Below are positions 43,757-56,900 of a DNA stretch of 64,000 nucleotides, one piece after another. A program made the position numbers and the translations under genes. Below the pieces are notes generated by a model, which saw only the letters and a program-made list of their open reading frames with translations, was not told the DNA's origin and did not search any database. Source of the DNA: Sphaerosporella brunnea (taxonomy: Eukaryota; Ascomycota; Pezizomycetes; Pezizales; Pyronemataceae). The stretch covers positions 153,825-217,824 of the forward strand of contig VXIS01000044.1 in assembly GCA_008704415.1 (NCBI GenBank). Direction: 5' to 3'. Within the stretch, counting starts at the first letter, position 1. Every line of letters starts with the position of its first letter.

Positions 43757-45448
43757 AGCCTCGAAAAGCGCTATGCAGGCGATCGGAGGCTGTATGCCGA
43801 AATGGGTGTTGAGAAGTGTTTGATTGGGGCGTAGAGTGGGCGCGCGAGGGAGAGCAAGCAGGTTGGACTGTCGCGCTCGATGTTGAGGTGGTTTCTATCT
43901 AATCCGCACAGTCGCTGGCTGTCTGTTCATGTCTTCTCTTTTGTTTTTGTTCTGATGGGACCGAAGAAGGATTGATATATGTATCGATATTGAGAATTTG
44001 GAAGTGTGGGTCTTGAAATCAAACGTCGCAGGGGTGGGGGGGGGACGTGGAGTTTCGGGGAGCACGGTCATCGATGTGGGAACCGCAGCTTATCCAACTA
44101 GCGCTGGGCTTCTCGTGATATATCGATGATGCCGTCACAGGCCATCGTTATTACTTCCTATTGTGATACGCACAGGCAGTAAATGTATGATATATACGGC
44201 AACCGTTGCGGAAACGTCTATGAAGGATGTATGAACTAGGTACACCTCCTAGCACATACATACATACAGATGCTGCGGGGTGAACCGTTTTTCCGGGTGG
44301 CCAGGCACGGCCACGGCAAGAAAGGGTCGGGGATGGCGGCTCGCGAGGAAATTAAAGGGAAGGTTAGATACATCACGACATTGGACATGGACCAGGTTGG
44401 TGGAGAGAAGGAAGTTCAAGGAACGGCCGCCGGGCACAGCTATACAGTCCGCCGCCGTGCTATGTCCGAAGCCAAGTCGCCGGCCTGCACGCTGGGCTCT
44501 CCGAAGCCTTCGAAGTTCGAATCCTTTCCCTTGCTTTCCGACCACGGCTGGCTGCATCTGGCATGGAGCATCGTTGGATAGAATCACCACACCGATGATG
44601 GCCTGTTTGTAAGCGTCGAGTGCTGCCGTATGATTGGCTGTCGAGCTTTGAAGTTTGAACCCAGTGTGGCACGTGCTCGAGTTCGCTGAACTCGGAATGG
44701 CGTAAGTTGGACGCACTCTTGTTGTAGTCAAGACCGCGCTCAATGTTGGAGAATGCCTTCTACTCTAGAGAGCTATATTTCCTCCAACGATCGGGACTCG
44801 ATCATATGTAGCGAACTGCTGGGCAATGCTGAAGATACCTAGCTGGCCGGTTCCTCTATGTAAGTACTTGTGGGTACATACCTCCTAGAGTACTCTACTC
44901 TAGAGTAGTTACTGCACAGTATTCCACCGCCGGGAAGCTCGCAAAGGAACTACGGTCAGGTGGGTAAGTAGAAAAAGTTCATGTGCGCGTCCTGCCACAG
45001 AGCTACCTACATCTTGTAGGAATCGATGTCAGCAGCCGTTCGCTCGTCGCGTGTCTTGGTGGAAACGCGTGTGGAGATCGCGCCAAGTCCAAACCCCCAT
45101 TTGGTGTTTTACGCGGTTTGCTACGTGACAGCGAACCCGCCAAATTCGAGTTGGCGTTCAGGCACCTGTTCACCACTGTTCCCCTTCCGCCTTGCCTTCC
45201 CTTTCCACAATTTTCTCCTTCTCGATCTCTCCCACGTCCAAAACTACCGTCACCACTATACCACGCTTTGTTCGTATCTGATCCACTTCCATCCCCTATA
45301 CCCTCCTATTTTGGCTTTTATTTTTCCGTGTATATTCTTTTTCTGGCTCGTTTTCTGCCGACTTTTGGCGCCTTTTCCCGTTTACCCTTCGATGCTCACT
45401 TTTGAAGCGCGCTGCCACATCTAAAAACCAACAGCTCTCTCGTTCGCT
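43757..45448. promoter_or_regulatory. 1.7-kb divergent region (RIC8 / RIF1)
   Basis: Both promoters must be here. Includes a G run near 44035-44044, clustered TACTCTAGAGTA-type palindromes at about 44760-44910, and a pyrimidine-rich stretch just before the RIF1 ATG (45180-45440). No gene is supported. Confidence 0.5.
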
Positions 45449-48400
45449 ATGCTCTCCGACGGCGACGATCCTTTTACTACAGGACCGGCGGATCAACGAG
45501 CGTTCGAGAAAGCAACGATACGACCACCTACGCCGCCGCGAGAAGCACCGCGCGCGAAGAAGGTGCTGGGCCAGGGTCTTGCTGTCCACAGCGGCAATCT
45601 ACAATTGGTTTCTTCACCTGTTTCGTCACGCGACCCTTCACCGCCTACATCGTCAGCCGAATCTGCCTCCGAAAAACCCAAGAAGCGGGTCGGATGGTCT
45701 GGGTGGACTACCTATCACAAATCGGACACGCCTGTCACGCCGTCGAATCAACGAGTGCGACCCTCCGCTTCGACGGACCCCAAATCCTTGAAATCAATTC
45801 TGAAGCAGACTTCCGCCAGTCCTTACCTTGGCTCGCCTACTCTAGGTGTCGATCAACCATTCATCGCCAACACTCACTCCTCTTTCACCACTATGTTGGA
45901 ATCGGCCATGCAGGCGTTGGCTTCCACCGAGCGCAGCAAGAAGCTGGACACATACATTGCGTTTTGTAATATTCTGCGGGCATATGATGACATTCCTGAT
46001 TGGAACTCCATGGAAAAGAAAATGCCGGCGCTGTGCGGCTACCTGAAGCGTGATCTCGTTGCAAAGATGGAGGAAGGAGGAAGCCCAGACAGCCAACTGA
46101 CCCAACAAGCGACCAAATTATTGACCATAATATGTTGGTATGAGCGTCTTGTAGGAACCATTGACGACCAGACCGCTTCCTTTTTCATTCAGCATGCTAC
46201 GCAGAAAATCGAAGACCCGCAGACGTCGAAGGCCTCTGTCATACTATATCTACACTTTTTAGCACAGCAAAAGTTCGCGGCCCCCAAGACGATGACTACG
46301 GAGAAATGCAACCGGATCATCACCGCCTTAGAATCATTAGACGAACGAGTGACGGGCAAATCCATCACCAAAGAGCGGATCGAAATCTACAGCAAGCTAC
46401 TGTCGCAATCGCGGTTGACAATGGTTGCGCGGGCTTCGGACTGGATGCGCAATGCATTCGGAGGCCTCTTGAATCACATCAAGGAAGTACGACTCCGCTC
46501 TCTGATGTTCCTGCGGGAGGCGGCCATGGTTATGGGCAAAGAAAAGGCCATTGCGCGCACCATAAGCGCTATCTTCAACCAAGACAATGAGGGGAAACGA
46601 ATCTTTGAATCTATAAGGACTCGGCTGGATCACTTTGTCAAGAAGGAACATGAAGGGCAATATGTATCGCAACTATGGGCTGTGTTGCTCTTGCTCACAC
46701 AATCTGTGGGGGATAAATGGGACTTTTTCACCCCATGGTTGCGAATAATCGAGACATGCTTCAATGTCTCGGAACCAGAGGTCAAGGTAGAAGCGCAGCT
46801 TGCGTGGTCCAGGCTCATTTACATCTCTAACATCGGACCAAACACTCAGCGCAAGCTTCTGGAACTGATGTGCAAGCCGGTAGAGCAGTATTTGGATCCG
46901 CGAAATGCAAGTCTGAACACCAGGAAGCCTCGCAAAGCAGCGCTTTCCAACGTGTGTGTATATCTGTACTATGGAATGCGGCCAAATGCGCATCCCAAAC
47001 AATTGTCCGAGATATGGGATGTGGTGGTCGTGGGATTGATTCAAAACCTGGTGTTGGCTGGCAGTGAGGCGAATGACGGATGTAACATTCTATGCTCCCT
47101 CTTTGACGGTTCTACATCCAAGCGATGGAGCGAGGACCGTCTTTTGACCGGCCATCCATTCATGAGGACAGATGAAATTCCTCGACTGGATCCAAAATGG
47201 GTACGGTCAAACTGTGATAAAGTTCTCGGAACAGTCGAAGTAGCTCTCAGACGAGCAAGTTGGGAGCAGCGCGACAACGCTCCCGGAGCCCGTGTTCTGT
47301 GGAAAAGGTTCACACAGACTCTTGCAGATGCGGGCAGCAAGGAGATCAAGATCACGCCAGAACTGATGGAAGCCGTTTCCCATCTCTTCAACATGTTCCA
47401 GCGTATTTGGAGCAACCGCTTGGAGAGCTCGCAAACTATGACCTTTATCGAGAAGTTCACATTTTTGGTCGAAGAAGCCCTCGAGTCTCTGGGAACATTA
47501 TGCTTCACGGAAAAACAGTTGGCCGTCGACGAAACATCGAAATTTTTCCCAGCATCTACGCCCACCCACAAATACTCGTCTGATAGCAATAACAAATTCC
47601 GATATCCGCCGCTTCTGCATTTGTTTCGTCTATTGTTGGAACCGCCACCTGGTGTTTCTGTCGATGAGCAGTACTTCAACTGTGCGAGACGGATCCTTGA
47701 CAAATGTTGCTCCTCCCAGGACTCGAGACGGAAGAAGCTTCATATACTGGCTTCTTGTGAGGCCCTCTTGCCAAGAAGAGGTGTCAGTGCAGTACACATT
47801 GGTTTGTGGGACATTTTGGCGGAGTTAACGCGCAGTTCGTTGCCGGGACCGACGAGGGAAAAGTCTCTAGTCAGCCCTTCGCCTGTGGGCAATGAATTTA
47901 AAGACGCGGTCTCTATTTTGAAGGGAGCTACTCTACAACATGTGGCAGGATGGGAGTCTCTCTGCGAGGACCTCATAACAATCATCCAAAATGAATTAAG
48001 CGAAGCTCAGGTCTCGAACAACGTCATTGCCCCTCTGGCAGAATCTCTTCGATATTCAAACCTTGACTCCAATCTGTAAGAACTGTGCTTCATTGAAGCA
48101 ATTCTTCTCGCTGACTCGCTCCTCCGTAGTGGCTTGAGTCTGCGTCGAGCTGTAATATTAGTCCAGAAGGCCAACCACGGAAAGAAAAATACCATCGAGG
48201 GCATGTTCAGGGGGCATCTCGGACTCGGTTCCGATCGGAAGCCCATAAACTCTGAGTAATTGCCGCTCAGCCAGGATTTTGTGGGGTGCTAACTGTTGCA
48301 GCTCGTTCGAGCATTTATATGCACTGATCAGCACGTTACTTTTGAAGTCATATGAAACTCCAGACCAGGATTCTCTAGCTTTAGGTGCCGATTTGTGCAG

Positions 48401-50900
48401 GGCCTCCATTGATTTCATCTCTCGTGCACCTTCCGGGTCAAGCATCCCATTGAAGCAAATGCAAGAGGGTCTTGGTCTGTGGACAAAAGATCCCTCTCAC
48501 CTGCTCTCACAAAAGGTTTGTCTATCTACCTGCAACCGCTTTTCGGCGAGAGCTCACAAACTGCAGAATGGGTTCAGTGCCTCCGCTACCACAAAACTGT
48601 GGGAAAGGATTCTCCAGGTGGTCCGTTCACTGCCTCAGCATGACAGCGAATTGTTGTTGAACTTTAACGTGCTGTTATCGAGCGGATTCGAGAGCTGGCG
48701 CAAAGGAACAGTTAATGCCACCATCAAGCTTTGGAACGACACTTTTGGGAAGCAGCGCACGCTCAATTACCCGAGTAGATTGCGAACTGCCCTAGCTAAG
48801 CTAAAAACCGTGGCTGATATATCTTTGCCTGACTTTCCAGAGGAAAATTTGGTAGGCAAACATGTTTTTATCCCACCATGGCTACTAACTATTGTGGTAG
48901 CAGGGCATCTTCACACCTCCTGTATTCGCCGAATCCCAGGAAGGAGAACCAAGTCAGTCTGTGGATGATATTCCATGGTCAAGTCCCACCCCTGCCCGCC
49001 AGCTGTTCCCAGAATCGAAGTCAAGGGCGTCAACTCCGGCGGCGATGGTTAAAGAAACACCGTACGGCCGTGCAAGAAAGACCTTTACGCCGAGAAGCCA
49101 TGTACTTACTTCAACTCCGACGAGGTCCAAACCTCTCAAGCCAAAGCACATGGACTCGCAGCTCAATTTTGTGGCTGTTGGGGGCGCGCCCGGGCTTGAA
49201 GCACAGGATTCTCAACTCATGACCGAACATCAGAAGGAAGTCAGGGAAGAGCAAGCCCGGGCCGCAGAAATGTTTCCTGAATTGACAGCTGGCGCAAGCC
49301 GTAAACCGAAGAAGAAAATGAAGTTGGCTACCGGATCCCCTTCCCCCCAACGGCAAGCATCCATAGGCGCCTCTCACTCACCAGAACCGGAAGAGGCCGC
49401 AGGAGCGGCTGAGCCTTTGGTGTCGTTTATTGCGGAGTCACAGCTTGATCCCGATCCTCAACCATGTGTGACCCCAAGAACTTCCAATCAAGCTTGTAAA
49501 GGGGCGCAGCAGAGCGCAATAGCGGAGCACCCTGGACTGACCGATGTTGATTCGGACAACGATGTGAACATGACGGCTTGTGACAACTACTCCCAAAAAC
49601 GCCACCCACGAGCTGAAGCATTGTCATTTAATCTCTCTTCCGACAGCCCTTCAGGCGATGACAATTTTGTGGATGCCCAAGATGCTTTCCCCAACAAAGA
49701 AACAACTGGGCCTGCGCGGTCGTCCTCGGCTCCGGAGCAGAGGCTGTCAGATGATTATGAGGTATCACCGTCAAAGGATATCGCAGAAATCGCGGTTGCA
49801 ATTTCACCGGTCAAGAACGGCGAAGAATATGCGCCCGTTGATGACTCCGAGTCAGTGCCCGATGGGCCCGATGCACAAATTATTGCAGAGGTACGTTCAG
49901 CCGCCGGTACGCCGCCAATAAGAACGAACAGGAAGCGCTCCAAAAAACGAAAGAGAGAGACACCCGTACCGCAAGGTTCTGTAGCGTCGCCTAAAATGCT
50001 CGATACCATTGTGATCGCAGCAGAGCCCAACTGTCAATCTCCATTTCCCAGGCTGAACACAGCTGGCGAATCAGAGCGTCCCTTGAAGAGAGCAAGAGCC
50101 AAAGCTATCGATGTCACTCCGGTGAGAATCTCAGCACGAAAGAATAAAGGTATCAAGGCTACACCACATGGTTATTTTGCAGCTGGCGGGAGCGACTTCG
50201 ACGGAATGAGTGGTAAGACTGATCCAATTCTTTTTGATCTGGGGGGGCATACTAAACATGACTCAAAGGAGAGGCATCTGCGGCTTCTACGCCCACTCGC
50301 ACTCGTACTCGGGACCCTGCGTCATCGAAGAGAGCAAGGACGTCTCGAGAGAAGACGCCCAGGAAGCGCTCGGAGAACGTGAAGACATCATTCGTCGAGG
50401 AAACCCAGACCGACAGTTACTCTTCGATCTCTGACTCCAAATCTCCGTCCAGAATTGTCGCCACGCCGAGGAAAGGCCGGCAACACAAGGAATTATATAC
50501 TGATGACGTTGACGCCGACGAGCTTCAAATCCAGAGCCCCAAGCACAGCATCTCCGAAATTGATTCCGCCGAGAGCGCTAGCCTGAAGTATGATGTGGCA
50601 AGGCGAAGCAAACGACGCGCGACATCATCGTTGGCGACTACGAATACTGTTTTGTCGCCTTATGAGAGGGACCAAGTGGGGCGTAGCGCCGACGACGGAG
50701 CGGTCAAAAACGAGCACGGTCAGCCGGCACAGCCGGCCGAGACGATCTCACCAGCAAACATTGCAATGGATGCCCTGAGAAAAGCTCTTGACATGGTTCA
50801 CAGCGCAGACATGACTGTATCTGAGATCGCCTCGATTGAAGACGAAGTGTTTGAAGCCTTTAGCAAGTTGAGGGACAAGAAGAAGAAGGCGAGGCGCTGA
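45449..50900 (+). CDS. RIF1: telomere/replication-timing regulator Rif1
   Basis: Exons 45449-48075, 48130-48255, 48302-48851, 48904-50212 and 50269-50900; all introns 46-56 nt with CTGAC/CTAAC-type branch sites and consistent phases; 1747 residues. The Rif1 N-terminal HEAT-repeat domain begins around residue 145 and runs past 900 (YIAFCNILRAYDDIPDW, VEAQLAWSRLIY, LQHVAGWESLCEDLI). Two PP1-docking motifs precede it: RVGW at 80-83 (RVxF/W type) and SILK at 116-119. The C-terminal third is disordered with SP/TP sites, KRSKKRKRE and SKRARTSREKTPRKR basic patches. Rif1 brings PP1 to origins to oppose DDK and acts at telomeres. It is divergent from RIC8. Confidence 0.9.
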
Positions 50901-52082
50901 CTTCGTTGTAAGATATGCAGTAGCTCTGGGGAACGATGATAGAGATGATACCTGGTATTGTTGTATAGAGCCGATTTCTTGCATAGGTGGTTCTGCGTTG
51001 GAAAGGGATTTGGGGGGCTTCAGTTCATTTCTCCGTGGCTGTTTTCATGGTTAAACTTTATGAGGAAGACGAGAATCTGCACTGCATTCTAAGTAGGAGT
51101 CTACATGATGAGCGGTCGGCACAGCAATACCTCACTTTGCCAGCAGCCGGGCCTGAGGTGTGACTAAATTGTGATGTACTATGTTGCTGCTAAAAAGCTT
51201 TGTTGACATGCTGCGATTGGCGGCAAGGCGGGATGGTGGGCAGGAGAGGATGGGCGGACATCGATATGTGCGCCTCGCCGCTGGTACATACTCCACCAGG
51301 AATTCCATCGCCATAGCATGGTAGTCCGTTCGCTCCGATCTACATCCCCTACTCGTCAAATGCAATACTTTTGATTTTGACGAGTAGATGGGGTCGGTCG
51401 GAGGTGCTGGAAATCCGAGATATCAAGAGCTCGAAGCGTGAGGCTTTGGAGCGAACGAGGGCTGCTGCTGCGTCTTAGTTTCTTGCTAGAAACCGTCCTC
51501 ATCAAACCGCCCTCTTGAAACCGTTCTCTTGCGCCGCAGAGGTCTTTATTTGCTGGGAACGCCTGCGTTCACCTACGCGGCTACGCCTCTGGCTTCGGTG
51601 TGGCGCTCGCTCGCTTAAGGCAGCCCCAATAAAGTCCCTTGACTTTTGGAGCCGGACTTTAATTTACAGTCTACACCACAACCACTCGTTGATAAATCAA
51701 TATGGTCCAGACACCCATCGATTTGCCCGGCCTGCACCCCACAAAAAAAAGGGACTCAAGCTTAAGCGAGCACGAAAAACACTACGTTTCTGTGTTTATC
51801 TCAACAACCACACAATAGATTAAAGCCGGAAGACCTGCAATCGATTGTTGAGAACCAAATATCCCTTGGGCGTTGTCGACCAAGCACTTTTTTTCCACCT
51901 CCGAAATTTTGATGGGGTCAATTTTAGGCTTGGCACCGTCTGGAGTACTTTTGCTGCACAACCCTCGCTATTGGAGAGTAACCCCTACATTCCACTGGTT
52001 TATGATTCTTAATATCTTATCGTTATCACCTTGTGTACTCAGCCAAAACCTGCCTCCGAGATTGTTGTCACTGCCGAAAACC
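50901..52082. other. intergenic region upstream of the Rrn9-like gene
   Basis: About 1.2 kb. Contains the short palindrome at 51349-51387 and otherwise no recognisable feature. The frame upstream of 52083 is open and hydrophobic but looks like UTR. Confidence 0.5.
51349..51387. repeat. 12-bp arm palindrome with 15-base loop
   Basis: CTACTCGTCAAA (51349-51360) and TTTGACGAGTAG (51376-51387) are perfect inverses. Could form a hairpin or be a protein-binding site or a tiny MITE remnant. Confidence 0.6.
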
Positions 52083-53597
52083 ATGTCTTCCCCACACCAT
52101 TCAATATTCAGCCATTCAAATACCTTCGAATACTCGGACACTGCGTCCGAGTATCTTCCCGGAGCACAACCTGTTTCGCGTTCTTCAACTCCAGCATCCG
52201 TGGAAGAAGTCTACCGCACAGCATCTGAATCCCCCTCACTCCCACCACTCGTGGAACACTCAGACGACGATCCAGATTTTGGGGATCCTTCCCAAACACC
52301 CGCAAGCTCGTTCGGCGGCGGTGGCAGCAGTCGGTATGGCGGGGACGACGAGAATATGAGGCGGCGCTGGGGCGACGCGGAAGAGACGGAGACAACGACC
52401 ATATCCTATCACCGGCTGCTCACCGGAATGGATTGGGATTCGCATCAGAACCTAGGGACGCACCTAATGAATGCGCATCTACTCAAAAAATTGTATCCCA
52501 AGGGCGATCCGGACAAGAAGATCAGAACGAAGCCTAAGCCTGTGGTCAAGGCTAGGAAACGACGACACGTCGACGCCGATGAAGAGAGCGACATCGACGA
52601 TGAGGCAGACTCGATTCCCCTTGCCGAGCGCCGATTTATCACGAATCAGTGGACGGCTTGGCCGTTGAGCTCAGAGCACGTGCCCCGACAAAATGAACAT
52701 GATCCAAGATACAGGAGAGCGCGTCCACGTGAAGCGGTTCCGGACGAGCAGTCATTGCCCAGCCAGATGCTAGAAGAGGTGCTGACGGCAACCGCGTTGA
52801 GGCGGGCTAAGGAAAGGATACGTGAGGAGGGAAAGCCAGAATTGAAGCCTACAGTTGATGATGACGAAGCGCAGAAATTCTTGAGGCCTGTCGTACGAAA
52901 TATCATCTCGAAATTGGATACGTTGCTGGTGGGATTGCACAAGGAACGCGAGCACTATGTCAAGAACCTAATACCCAGCTCAGCCCGTGGGGATGCGAAG
53001 CGCAAATGGGATCAATTGAAGTCTGAAGCGAAGACACAAGAGGGCGGTGGACAGCCGCCAACGACGCCACCGCGCACAGCGCTGTCTCCGACTCCGGCAG
53101 ATACAGAAGAAGATCTAGACTCGGAGGATAGTGAAGAGGGCGGAAACAATAAGAAGCGGAAACGAAAGGCCGCAAACCCGGGGGAGTACGAAAAGTATCT
53201 GCGGAATCGACGATACAGGGTGAGATTGCGGGATTGGAGTCAAGTCGTGGGAATGGCCGCTATCAAAGGGTGGGAACAAGGACCGCTGGAAAGGACGGCG
53301 GCGAAATGCGCGGAATTGTTTGCCCAGGATATGAAGTTCCGCACGTTAGGAACGAAGTCAAAGCGCGGAACTGAATGGACTGCGAAAGGTGGACTGTCCG
53401 AGGATAGCGCTGCACGCGATGGGGGTAGTTTCTTAGAGGAAGTTTGCGTTAGCTGGGGCCACCAGAAGAGTAAAATTTCGGCGAAGAAGGACAGCAGGCG
53501 ACTGCGCAAACAGACGAAGGGAGATACTGACAGTGTTGTTGAGACTGGCGACGGGGCAAGCCCAAGCCCAAGCTCGGAGGTGAATGGCGGCGCTTGA
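52083..53597 (+). CDS. Rrn9-domain RNA polymerase I initiation factor (probable)
   Basis: Single exon, 504 residues from ATG 52083. An acidic Ser-rich N-terminus is followed by YHRLLTGMDWDSHQNLGTHL and LLKKLYP, then the hallmark-like ITNQWTAWPLSSEHVPR at about residue 185, a conserved helical block (QMLEEVLTATALRRAKERI), an acidic/basic linker with KKRKRKAA, and a C-terminal block VRLRDWSQVVGMAAIKGW with AKCAELFAQDM. The Trp-rich WPL...VP segment matches what I know of the Rrn9 domain, part of the upstream activating factor for rDNA transcription in yeast. Domain identification is from memory of the pattern and moderately certain. The longer frame from 51873 adds a hydrophobic stretch that does not suit a nuclear protein. 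Confidence 0.65.
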   Translation: MSSPHHSIFSHSNTFEYSDTASEYLPGAQPVSRSSTPASVEEVYRTASESPSLPPLVEHSDDDPDFGDPSQTPASSFGGGGSSRYGGDDENMRRRWGDAEETETTTISYHRLLTGMDWDSHQNLGTHLMNAHLLKKLYPKGDPDKKIRTKPKPVVKARKRRHVDADEESDIDDEADSIPLAERRFITNQWTAWPLSSEHVPRQNEHDPRYRRARPREAVPDEQSLPSQMLEEVLTATALRRAKERIREEGKPELKPTVDDDEAQKFLRPVVRNIISKLDTLLVGLHKEREHYVKNLIPSSARGDAKRKWDQLKSEAKTQEGGGQPPTTPPRTALSPTPADTEEDLDSEDSEEGGNNKKRKRKAANPGEYEKYLRNRRYRVRLRDWSQVVGMAAIKGWEQGPLERTAAKCAELFAQDMKFRTLGTKSKRGTEWTAKGGLSEDSAARDGGSFLEEVCVSWGHQKSKISAKKDSRRLRKQTKGDTDSVVETGDGASPSPSSEVNGGA

Positions 53598-53983
53598 AGT
53601 TAGGCGTATGGTGGGATCTGGCTGTTAATTATGCCGAACGGGCGCTGCTTCATCTGCATTGTATAATCATCGCGAGTTGATTGAAACTACCTATACTTTA
53701 TTCAGTTGTAGGCTGCCGCGCAAGTCAACCAACCACACGAGCCTCGATTCCTTCCTGACTCCACCGTCCTTAACTTTCTCGCCAACCCCCCTGCCCCCAC
53801 CAACCTTCTCGACCCCCAAACCTGCCCGTACCGAAAACACTTGCCCATGGGACTCCGACCAGAGCGTCTGGCTAAAAAGCGAGCAGGCTCCTGACCCGAT
53901 CCTCTTGCAGCGACAACCAGCGAAACCCTGCTTCGCTTACCGACAAGCTCGCCACCAACTCACTGCTCTCGAATAAACGAAAC

Positions 53984-56900
53984 ATGGCTGAGGCCTCCGC
54001 CGCCTCCTCATCCCGACTTCCCGCAACGGCCCACAGCTCCTCATCGGCTGCCCACAACCAGTCCCTTTCCGTGCAGCCGTCATCGCATCGCACGGTGCCA
54101 AATCCCAGCTCGATGCCCCCTGGCCCTGTGACCCGCGCACGACGACAAGCGGCGGGTGGATTTCTCCTCGACAATGCCAGCGGCAGCAGAAAGAACTCGC
54201 TCGACTGCTCCGAGAGGGATTCCAGTCTTCGTCAGCCCAGCATGGCGGGAACAGATGCGGAGGGCAAGACGACGACCGACACCGATCCCGCGGCGATGGT
54301 GGAACTTGTTCTTTCGGAGGCCCAGAAGCGAAAACGAGAGGCATCCTCGGCTCTTCGGCAGCAGCAGAATCATAGAAACACGTTGCCGGTCCCGGGAACA
54401 TCTACTTCTGGCTCTCATCGGGAGCCCGGCGGCTGGGGTAGAGCAACTTCCCCGACACGGTCTTTCCTGATTCCGGGCAGATCGGCATCAAGTGCCGGCG
54501 TCTCGACGAAGCGTTGCATGCCCTCACCGCCACCACAACAACCCGCCACTCCCGGAAGACCGAGCTTTCCAACACCAGTACTATCGTCACTGCAATTTGG
54601 CACCGCGGACTCTGACAGCAAAAGGCGGTGGAGTTTGGGGCGCGACCAGCTGCGGGAATTGCAGCGGGAATACAAATTCTCAGAGGCGACGCTACAGCGT
54701 ACACTGAAGGCAAAGCAAGCGCTGGAACTTTCCGCCATTTTCAAGAAGTTACTTGAAATTGAAGAAGAGCGGGTCGAGAAATTGACGGTATTAGAGGGTC
54801 CGGGGAACTCAGCAGATAAGAAAACCTACGAATACAACCCCCTCCGAGTCATTAGGAATCGCAAGATCAGGAGCCGTAAAAAGATCCAACTAGATGTGTC
54901 ACCCTGGGAAGATCCAGGAACGGTCGAACAATGGGTGGAGGATGCAGCTGTTTCTGGTTATTCTCCCTCAGGCATAGAGGCCGGTAGCTTACCCCGCCCA
55001 CCACCTGGAGTGGGAAGGAAGTTGAAGAGACCGAAAATGGATTGGATCATTGAGCCTCAAGAAATGTTTGCGGACTACTACTGGATGCGTTCTGAAGACT
55101 GCAAGCGTGAGGGCCGAAGGAGCATCAAGAGTATAGAGAGCTTGGGGAAGCAGCGTGCGTCTTTAGAGGTGCCAGACACAGACTTCGGATACCGACCCAG
55201 TGACGATGATGTTTCTGGGAGAGTGAGCACCGAGTCCCCACGTAAAAGAAGGACGATAGTCGGAACAAAGGACTATCACCAATTTTTCAAACAAGGGCAC
55301 GATGGTTTTGAGAGTGCCGGAACGTCTTCAGACGGTGGCGGAGATAGTAATTCCGAATATCTCAACTACTCCTCCGATACCGATGAACCTAATCGGCATA
55401 AACCTGACGACTCACGCCACCGCCGTCGTCGAAACAAACTGGAGCGAATGATCAGGGGTCGAAGCCATGACAAAAAGAAAAGCAAGAAGCTCAAACAGCA
55501 TCAGCTCGAGTTGGAAGAAAGACGACGGAAACGGGAAGCGGAGGATAACGAATGGATTCTGTCAGAAACGGATGAGAAACATCCAGTTCCGGTTGCCAAC
55601 AATCAGCCTGAGTATAGACAAAGCATGGATATCGACGAAGAGTACGAATCGGCACCGCCAGGGTGGGATCCGAGTAAACGGGCCGGTAGAACCGTGATGG
55701 GGGTTTCCACCGCCTTTGGCAGTGGAAGTAGAAGTAGTCTCGAACGATATCCAACTCCTCCGGGTTTAGGTATCTCTGGGAGTGTTGCAGACAGGTCAGA
55801 CTTCGTGGTACCCAGCATTGCAATTTCGCTCAGCCCCCCTAGAATGCGATCGGAAGAACCCGACGCGAAGGACGACGATAGAAGGGATAATAGGGCCAGC
55901 CCGACCAAAAAGCTCCTGTCGGGGATGCGCAGGGAGACCGGCAGTAAAGAGAAGGAGTCCGTCGAGGATAGCGGTCGCGAATCACTGGACATAGAACGCT
56001 GTTATCGGAGGCCAACCGATAAGGAGAAGAGTTCCAAAGTTGGCAAGGTTAGGTCTCGTGTCGACAAGCTTCGCAATGAAGTATCGCGAGTCGAAGAGCT
56101 GTTACTTTGGAAGCGGGGTGATGGGGCGATGGCGTCTCCGACGGCGTCGAGCTTCACCGCTAGTGACGACGAAGACAGGAATAATCCGACCAAAGAAGGA
56201 ACTTCGGAGCTGGAGGACCATGAGCTATCCAAGCGCGCATCTGCCGCAGAAGTGCCGATGTCCAAAAAGCCCAAACTGCTGAGACACTCAAGTACCTACT
56301 ATACCAGCCATCGTGATCGCTTCTTCCGGAGAAGCTTTGACAGCGATCGCGAGGCCTCTCCTGAGCAGCGCGGACGTAAACTCTGGGAGTCCTCATTCAT
56401 TCCATCCACCACTCGTGAGCGATCACCCGCGAGAAATGTCAAATTCGACTCATTCCGCCGCAAAGCAGAGGACCATTTGGCGCTTACTCGACTCAGGGCA
56501 TTCGAACCGCCGCACCAGCAGTATATTGATGCTCCAGAGGAACCTCTCAAGCAATCTTCCCTCCAATTGTCATTGCAAGCATCGTCATTCACCGCTTCCA
56601 ATCGCGACATTCACCGCGCTCGCACTTCCCTTATTGCTTCTGGTATCCTGATTCGCCGCATCAACGCCTCTGCCCCTCCGGTTTTCAACCCCCGCCTCAG
56701 AGCAATCAATACAAAAGGCAACCGCATCGATGCACTTCTGCAAAACTACAGCAAAAAACAGGATGACTTCAACCATGTCACTGCCCCTCGTTATCATGGT
56801 CAAATCAACCGTGTGAACAAGAGCGTTGCTCATACACTCACGCCGATGGTGCGAAGTATCGCTGATGAGGCGGATGGTCTTAGTGCCCGAGTAACCAATG

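Noticed and set aside
44500..44560. TTCGAATCC T-loop-like sequence suggesting a tRNA
   Set aside because: No acceptor stem or anticodon arm can be paired around it.
44249..44743. 164-codon minus-strand ORF in the RIC8-RIF1 gap
   Set aside because: No family resemblance, no splice or codon support; likely chance in promoter DNA.
51873..52082. Hydrophobic N-terminal extension of the Rrn9-like protein
   Set aside because: Would place a membrane segment on a nuclear factor; ATG 52083 gives a better start.
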